Shown here one piece after another: positions 60,180 through 64,000 of a stretch of DNA of 64,000 nucleotides (position 1 is the first letter of the stretch; every line of letters starts with the position of its first letter). A program made the translations under genes and the position numbers. The notes beneath the pieces were generated by a model. It had not been told where the DNA came from. It made no database searches and saw nothing but the letters and a program-made list of their open reading frames with translations. This stretch comes from Caproiciproducens sp. NJN-50 (GTDB taxonomy: Bacteria > Bacillota > Clostridia > Oscillospirales > Acutalibacteraceae): the NCBI RefSeq assembly GCF_004103755.1, contig NZ_CP035283.1, forward strand, positions 124,001-188,000. Reading direction: 5' to 3'.

Positions 60180-61535
60180 TTACGACGGATTTGCGACCAC
60201 GCCGAGAAAGAGGGGAAGGTCCGTCGAAGTGTCAACCACGGCGATGACGAACGGCCGGTCAAACTGCAGGACATGATCGGGCCGCGAGGATCCGGCCATG
60301 CCGACGGAGGTCACGGCTCCGGCTTTCAGACCCTTTTCGTCGGCCTGGATGAATGTTTTCTGCAGGACCGAATTGATAAACAGCTTGCCGCTTGGCGAAC
60401 TGCCCATCGCCGAGAAATCCGCTTTCGCCGAATCGAACGCGTCGGAAAGGCCGAGCGATTTCAGCGCGTCGTTCAGGCCCAGCGTGCAGTCGAATTTGAA
60501 TTTCGGCAGCGACGCCGAAGCAAATGCCTGCCCTCCGGAGCGCATCAGGCTCAGAAAGCTCTCTCCCGTCAGGCCCTTGAGATATTCATTCAGCGCCGTC
60601 CCGTTTTTTGGCAGGATCGCCGCGAAGGCGTAGCGCGGGTCCTTCAGCTGCTTGAGGATTCCCTCCGCCGCGCCGTCGCTCAGGTACGTTTCCATCGACC
60701 CCATCATTTTGGCGGTTTTGTCTCCGCCCGGCGCGTGAAACGTGTCGTCGGTGCATCCGTTATAAGCGTGTTCCCAGTCCTGCTCCAGATAGAGCGCGTT
60801 CATGAGAAACATCATGTCCGAGGGGTCGATCTTTTCGACCATTTTCTTGATGTTCCCGTCCGTGCTTTTGCTGACCCAGCCGTTGATCTTTCCGACGGAG
60901 GCGGGGTCCTCAAAGTCGAGCCGGAATGCATCCGAGCCGAAATAATCCGCGTTGGCCTGTAAAAACGGCTTTTCGACGGTCAGGCTTTTGTCCCGGTACC
61001 AGATCGAGTTGGCAAGCAGAAGCTTTCCTTCCGAGACGGATTTGAGGGCATTCTGCTCCGAAGCGAAATTTCGGTTCAGCGCCGAAAGATCCATTCCGCC
61101 GCCGAGCAGGGCCTCGAACTGGGAGAGCGTGTCTCCCTTTGCGCCGTTTGCCGTCATGCCGAGCGCGAGCGCGGCGGAAGCGGGCGAAACGAGGGAGTTT
61201 TTGTCGGCGGCGGCCGTCTTTTGAAAAAGTTTCACCGCGAAATCTGCCTGTGCCGAGACAAAATCGGAATCCGGTTTTGTCGGGATTTCCCGCTTTTGCG
61301 CGCTGATTCCCTCCATCAGGTTTTCCTTCGCCTCCACGGTGACGGTCGCCGGCTTCAGAAGCGGAGAAAAAGCCAGAACGCAGACAAGCGCGGCGGCCAG
61401 CGCGCCGGTGATCATCCAGCGTTTTTTTCGCGGTCGCCCTCCCGCCTGTTCCATCCGGCCGGCGGTTTCCCGCGTCCATTCTTCGGAAACATGGATGCGA
61501 TTGCATTCTTCCCGGTATTTTTCCCTGTTATTCAT
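60180..61535 (-). CDS. Membrane-anchored serpin with anti-sigma-like N-terminus
   Basis: A 451-residue protein. Residues 1-40 (NNREKYREECNRIHVSEEWTRE) resemble the cytosolic head of Firmicutes anti-sigma proteins. One span lies at about 42-62, and a full serpin domain fills about 85-451 outside the membrane. Serpin motifs: SLVSPASAALALGMTANGA, NALYLEQDW, and the end PFVIAVVDTSTDLPLFLGVV. The reactive loop runs about 400-421; alignment with antitrypsin puts the scissile bond near Ser416-Ser417. The hinge P14 residue is Leu, not the usual Thr/Ser. It overlaps the sigma factor gene by 8 bases; ATG 61535 has AGGAGG 8 bases upstream. Confidence 0.85.
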   Translation of the reverse strand: MNNREKYREECNRIHVSEEWTRETAGRMEQAGGRPRKKRWMITGALAAALVCVLAFSPLLKPATVTVEAKENLMEGISAQKREIPTKPDSDFVSAQADFAVKLFQKTAAADKNSLVSPASAALALGMTANGAKGDTLSQFEALLGGGMDLSALNRNFASEQNALKSVSEGKLLLANSIWYRDKSLTVEKPFLQANADYFGSDAFRLDFEDPASVGKINGWVSKSTDGNIKKMVEKIDPSDMMFLMNALYLEQDWEHAYNGCTDDTFHAPGGDKTAKMMGSMETYLSDGAAEGILKQLKDPRYAFAAILPKNGTALNEYLKGLTGESFLSLMRSGGQAFASASLPKFKFDCTLGLNDALKSLGLSDAFDSAKADFSAMGSSPSGKLFINSVLQKTFIQADEKGLKAGAVTSVGMAGSSRPDHVLQFDRPFVIAVVDTSTDLPLFLGVVANPS

Positions 61536-62001
61536 CGTCAAAACCTCCTGTCAGCAGGTCTTTCAGCGCGGCGCGCGCCCGGTGCAGCCAGGAGGAAACC
61601 GTGTTTTCCCTCCTGCGCAGGATATGCGCGATTTCCCCGACGCTCAGACCCTCGTAATAATGAAGATAGATCACGTTCCGGTAGGGAACCGGCAGGCACA
61701 GGACCGCTTCCATCACTTCGGAGCCCCTCGCTTCGCCCGGCGGGTCCTCCGAAAGCGGGACCGCCCTCCGCTGCGCCGACCTGAGAAAATCCCGGCACTG
61801 GTTGACGGTCACCCGGATCATCCAGGCCTTTTCATGCTCCGGCGAAACGAATGCGCGGCGCGCGGTGATCCGTTTTAAAAACACCTCCTGTGCGATGTCT
61901 TCGGCGTCGGCCCTCGATCCGACATTGTGCAGGGCGATTCGCAGCACCATGCCGGAATACCGCTTCAGGAGTTCCTCCGCGCGAGTCTCTGCAGCCTCCA
62001 T
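61528..62001 (-). CDS. ECF-type sigma factor
   Basis: A 157-residue sigma-70 family factor. Region 2 (ALHNVGSRADAEDIAQEVFLK) and region 4 (YYEGLSVGEIAHILRRRENTVSSWLHRAR) are both present. It directs RNA polymerase to alternative promoters. ATG 62001 follows GGGGAG by 6 bases. The downstream overlapping gene has an anti-sigma-like head and probably controls it. Confidence 0.92.
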   Translation of the reverse strand: MEAAETRAEELLKRYSGMVLRIALHNVGSRADAEDIAQEVFLKRITARRAFVSPEHEKAWMIRVTVNQCRDFLRSAQRRAVPLSEDPPGEARGSEVMEAVLCLPVPYRNVIYLHYYEGLSVGEIAHILRRRENTVSSWLHRARAALKDLLTGGFDDE

Positions 62002-62142
62002 TCCTTTCTCCCCTTTCATTGATAATACGACGCGGAAGCCGGTTTTCTTGCGCCGCTGAAAAATTTTTTTGTTTTTCGTCCGGCCGTAAAAGCGGCCGGG
62101 CCCAGAGTTTAGAAATTATTTTCAGTTCGTTCATATTTAGGC

Positions 62143-62172
62143 TTGCAACGGGGCATCCCTATGGTATAAAAT
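62143..62172 (+). promoter_or_regulatory. Promoter of glnA
   Basis: TTGCAA (62143-62148) with TATAAA (62165-62170, spacer 16) or TAAAAT (62167-62172, spacer 18). Transcription starts near 62178, leaving a leader of about 110 bases. Confidence 0.65.
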
Positions 62173-62185
62173 AAAGGGGTAAAAA

Positions 62186-62251
62186 CAAGTGCGAACAACG
62201 AACGCAATTGATTTGGGCAAGGAAGTCCGACACGCTGTGCCGGCTTTTTTT
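62186..62251 (+). promoter_or_regulatory. Attenuator in the glnA leader, ANTAR-type
   Basis: The terminator stem CCGACAC (62227-62233)/GTGCCGG (62237-62243) has one mismatch and is followed by T7 (62245-62251). A competing hairpin, TTGGGC (62213-62218)/GTCCGA (62225-62230), uses the same left arm. Its hexaloop AAGGAA has A at position 1 and G at position 4, the rule for ANTAR antiterminator proteins. A weaker hairpin with a nine-base loop lies just upstream (about 62187-62208). Confidence 0.62.
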
Positions 62252-62289
62252 GGCTTTATTTGAAATTTTGCCGCCGGGAGGTATGCGGA

Positions 62290-63627
62290 GTGGGCCATTA
62301 CAGCAAAGAGGATATCTACAGGCTGGTGGAAGAAAACGACGTCACGTTCATCCGTCTGCAGTTTACGGACATCACGGGAATGATGAAGAACGTCGCCATC
62401 ACAAAGAGCCAGTTGGAAAAGGCGCTGGATAACCAGTGCGTTTTCGACGGCTCTTCCCTGGACGGATTTGCGCGCGACGCGGAAGCGGACATGTGCCTGC
62501 ATCCGGACCGCGACACGTTTACCATGCTTCCCTGGCGGCCGACCCACGACGGAGTGGCCCGCCTGATCTGCGACGTCTATTCCCCCGAAGGGGAGCCCTA
62601 TGACGGGGACCCCAGGCAAATCCTGAAAAAGGAAATGAAAAAGGCCGCGGAGCTTGGGCTGGAATTCAACGTCGGCCCGGAATGTGAATTTTTTCTGTTT
62701 GAAATGGACGACTACGGCAGGCCGACCACGCAGACGCGCGACACCGCGGGTTATTTTGACCTCGGCCCGATCGACATCGGCGGCGACATCCGGCGCGAGA
62801 TCTGCCTGACTCTGGAGAACATGGGCTTTGAGCTGGAGGCGTCCCACCACGAGGCGGCGGTCGGCCAGCACGAGATCGACTTTAAATACGACACCGCGCT
62901 CAAGACGGCGGACAACATCATGACGTTTAAGATGGCGGTCAAATCGATCGCGAAAGCCTCCGGCGGCTACGCCACTTTCATGCCGAAGCCGCGCTCGGAC
63001 GTGAGCGGCTCCGGCATGCACCTTCACATGTCGCTGATGAGCGGCGGAAGGAACCTGTTCGACGGGCCGGACGATCCCTCGGAAAACGGGCTGAGCGAAA
63101 CGGCATACCGGTTTATGGCCGGCCTTCTGGCCCATGCCGGGGCGCTGACGGCCGTGTGCAACCCGACCGTCAATTCGTACAAGCGGCTGGCCTCCGGCTA
63201 TGAGGCGCCCGTGCACATCACGTGGTCCTGCCGCAACCGCAGCCCGCTGGTCCGCATTCCCTCCGCCAGGGGGAGGGGCTCCCGCATCGAATTCCGTTCC
63301 CCGGACCCGTCCGCCAACCCGTACCTGACGCTGGCGTGCTGCCTTGCGGCAGGGCTGGACGGCATTGAGAAAAAATTGACGCCGCCTCCCGCCACGGACC
63401 GCGACCTCTTCGATCTGCCCGACAGTACCGTTGCGGAAATGGGCATCGGGACGCTTCCGCTCAGCCTGATGGACGCGGCGGAGGAACTGAAAAAAGACCC
63501 GGTCGTCTCCGACGTTCTGGGGGAACACGCGCTGCGGAACTTCCTGCTGGACAAAAAGCGCGAGTGGGGCCGCTACACGCGCGCCGTCACCGACTGGGAA
63601 ATCGAAAATTATCTTCAGAAATACTGA
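62290..63627 (+). CDS. glnA: Glutamine synthetase type I
   Basis: A 445-residue GSI subunit (dodecamer). NVGPECEFFLFE, HHEAAVGQHEIDFKY, FMPKPRSDVSGSGMHLHMSL and the ATP/glutamate loop NPTVNSYKRL are conserved. The adenylylation tyrosine region of the beta type is absent, so it is an alpha-type enzyme of Gram-positive style. The GTG at 62290 has GGGAGG 8 bases upstream; the ATG at 62260 lies inside the leader. It is the second glutamine synthetase of the window. Confidence 0.95.
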   Translation: MGHYSKEDIYRLVEENDVTFIRLQFTDITGMMKNVAITKSQLEKALDNQCVFDGSSLDGFARDAEADMCLHPDRDTFTMLPWRPTHDGVARLICDVYSPEGEPYDGDPRQILKKEMKKAAELGLEFNVGPECEFFLFEMDDYGRPTTQTRDTAGYFDLGPIDIGGDIRREICLTLENMGFELEASHHEAAVGQHEIDFKYDTALKTADNIMTFKMAVKSIAKASGGYATFMPKPRSDVSGSGMHLHMSLMSGGRNLFDGPDDPSENGLSETAYRFMAGLLAHAGALTAVCNPTVNSYKRLASGYEAPVHITWSCRNRSPLVRIPSARGRGSRIEFRSPDPSANPYLTLACCLAAGLDGIEKKLTPPPATDRDLFDLPDSTVAEMGIGTLPLSLMDAAEELKKDPVVSDVLGEHALRNFLLDKKREWGRYTRAVTDWEIENYLQKY

Positions 63628-63727
63628 TGACGCGCGGTGCCTTTTCACGGTTTCGCTGATTCCGCACGCTTTGCCCCGGTTAATACGCCGCTGCATTCAT
63701 CCCGGCTATAGGGGCTCTGACCGCTCT

Positions 63728-63781
63728 CCCGCCAAACATGTCTTCCGGTTTCATTCCGGGCTGAATGGCGGGGCTTTTTTT
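63728..63781 (+). terminator. Terminator of glnA
   Basis: CCCGCCA (63728-63734) pairs with TGGCGGG (63766-63772), with an inner CCGG/CCGG stem, and T7 follows. The sequence 63628-63727 holds no gene that I can see. Confidence 0.75.
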
Positions 63782-63789
63782 ATCCGGTC

Positions 63790-63818
63790 TTGAATTCGGC
63801 TGCGCTGCGCGTTAAAAT
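63790..63818 (+). promoter_or_regulatory. Promoter of the pyridoxal-kinase-like gene
   Basis: TTGAAT (63790-63795) and TAAAAT (63813-63818) with a 17-base spacer, about 30 bases before the start. Confidence 0.6.
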
Positions 63819-63849
63819 AGGAGCATCATTGACACGGAAGGAAACGGAT

Positions 63850-64000
63850 ATGAGGGAACAAAAAAACATCCTTGCCGTACACGATATCTCCTGCGTCGGA
63901 AAATGTTCCCTGACGGTGGCGCTGCCGATCCTCTCCGCCGCGGGCTGCACGGTCAGCGTCCTTCCGACGGCGGTTCTGTCCACGCATACGGGGGGCTTTG
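63850..64000 (+). CDS. Pyridoxal/pyridoxine kinase-like, N-terminal part
   Basis: The first 50 residues; the rest lies beyond the window. NILAVHDISCVGKCSLTV and the following LPILSAAGCTVSVLPTAVLSTH match the start of PdxY/PdxK-type ribokinase-fold kinases, which phosphorylate vitamin B6 forms. GGAAGGA lies before the ATG. The fragment is too short for certainty about the substrate. Confidence 0.75.
   Translation, partial: MREQKNILAVHDISCVGKCSLTVALPILSAAGCTVSVLPTAVLSTHTGGF

Noticed and set aside
62137..63696. Minus-strand frame of 519 residues
   Set aside because: Antisense shadow of glnA; rich in Arg, His and Gln with no conserved domain.

Overview
The window looks like chromosomal DNA of a GC-rich, low-motility Gram-positive of the Clostridia, most likely of the Oscillospirales/Ruminococcaceae type. 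The reasons are AGGAGG-like ribosome sites, consensus sigma-A promoters, FtsEX with a PcsB/CwlO-like hydrolase, YesM/YesN-type two-component regulators, a type III glutamine synthetase, DUF4321 next to maf and mreB, and a CrtO-like protein. I saw no rRNA, tRNA or CRISPR array. The sequence is cut at both ends: a U32 peptidase at the left edge and a pyridoxal-kinase-like gene at the right edge.

Layout. 0-3 kb: U32 peptidase end, dut, DUF4321, maf, mreB. 3-5.4 kb: methyltransferase, AAA ATPase and GIY-YIG protein on the minus strand, then a small zinc-ribbon membrane protein. 5.4-10.7 kb: a drug-resistance-like block with an ABC-F ribosome-protection gene, a DUF2087 regulator facing a broken MFS exporter, and an intact MFS exporter. 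The ABC-F gene and the intact exporter each have a very short leader peptide and strong leader hairpins. 10.7-17 kb: DUF4349 lipoprotein, a nitrate/sulfonate-type ABC importer behind an MpsC-like protein, and an FAD oxidoreductase. 17-31 kb: housekeeping and envelope genes: a PhoB-type response regulator, kinase and HtrA operon, lysS, greA, CtpA peptidase, M23 hydrolase, ftsXE, a CdaR-type regulator, a MsmK/UgpC-like ATPase, and a pseudouridine synthase beyond it. 32.3-33.4 kb: a complete IS30-family element. 33.6-43 kb: a sugar ABC transporter with two substrate-binding proteins, a YesN/YesM pair and a membrane-anchored binding protein, which resembles a XylFII-LytS-type three-component sugar-sensing system. 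43.2-43.7 kb: remains of a serine recombinase. 43.8-47.8 kb: a tightly overlapping UbiA, HAD and GT-C-like operon that could make and use a polyprenyl-phosphate pentose. 48-55.7 kb: glnN (GSIII), divergent from a five-gene split glutamate synthase operon. 55.8-60 kb: epimerase, CrtO-like acyltransferase, a cohesin-like surface protein, a zinc ribbon protein and an L,D-transpeptidase. 60-62 kb: an ECF sigma factor and a membrane-anchored serpin whose N-terminus looks like an anti-sigma factor. 62-63.6 kb: type I glutamine synthetase.

What works together. Nitrogen assimilation is the clearest theme: two glutamine synthetases and a multi-subunit glutamate synthase form a GS/GOGAT set, and both GS genes have a leader terminator overlapping an alternative hairpin. 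The sugar locus pairs a transporter with its own extracellular sensor. The most original-looking modules are the serpin/anti-sigma/ECF pair, the UbiA-HAD-GT-C operon, and the exporter controlled by a leader peptide whose stop codon lies inside a helix touching the exporter's ribosome site.
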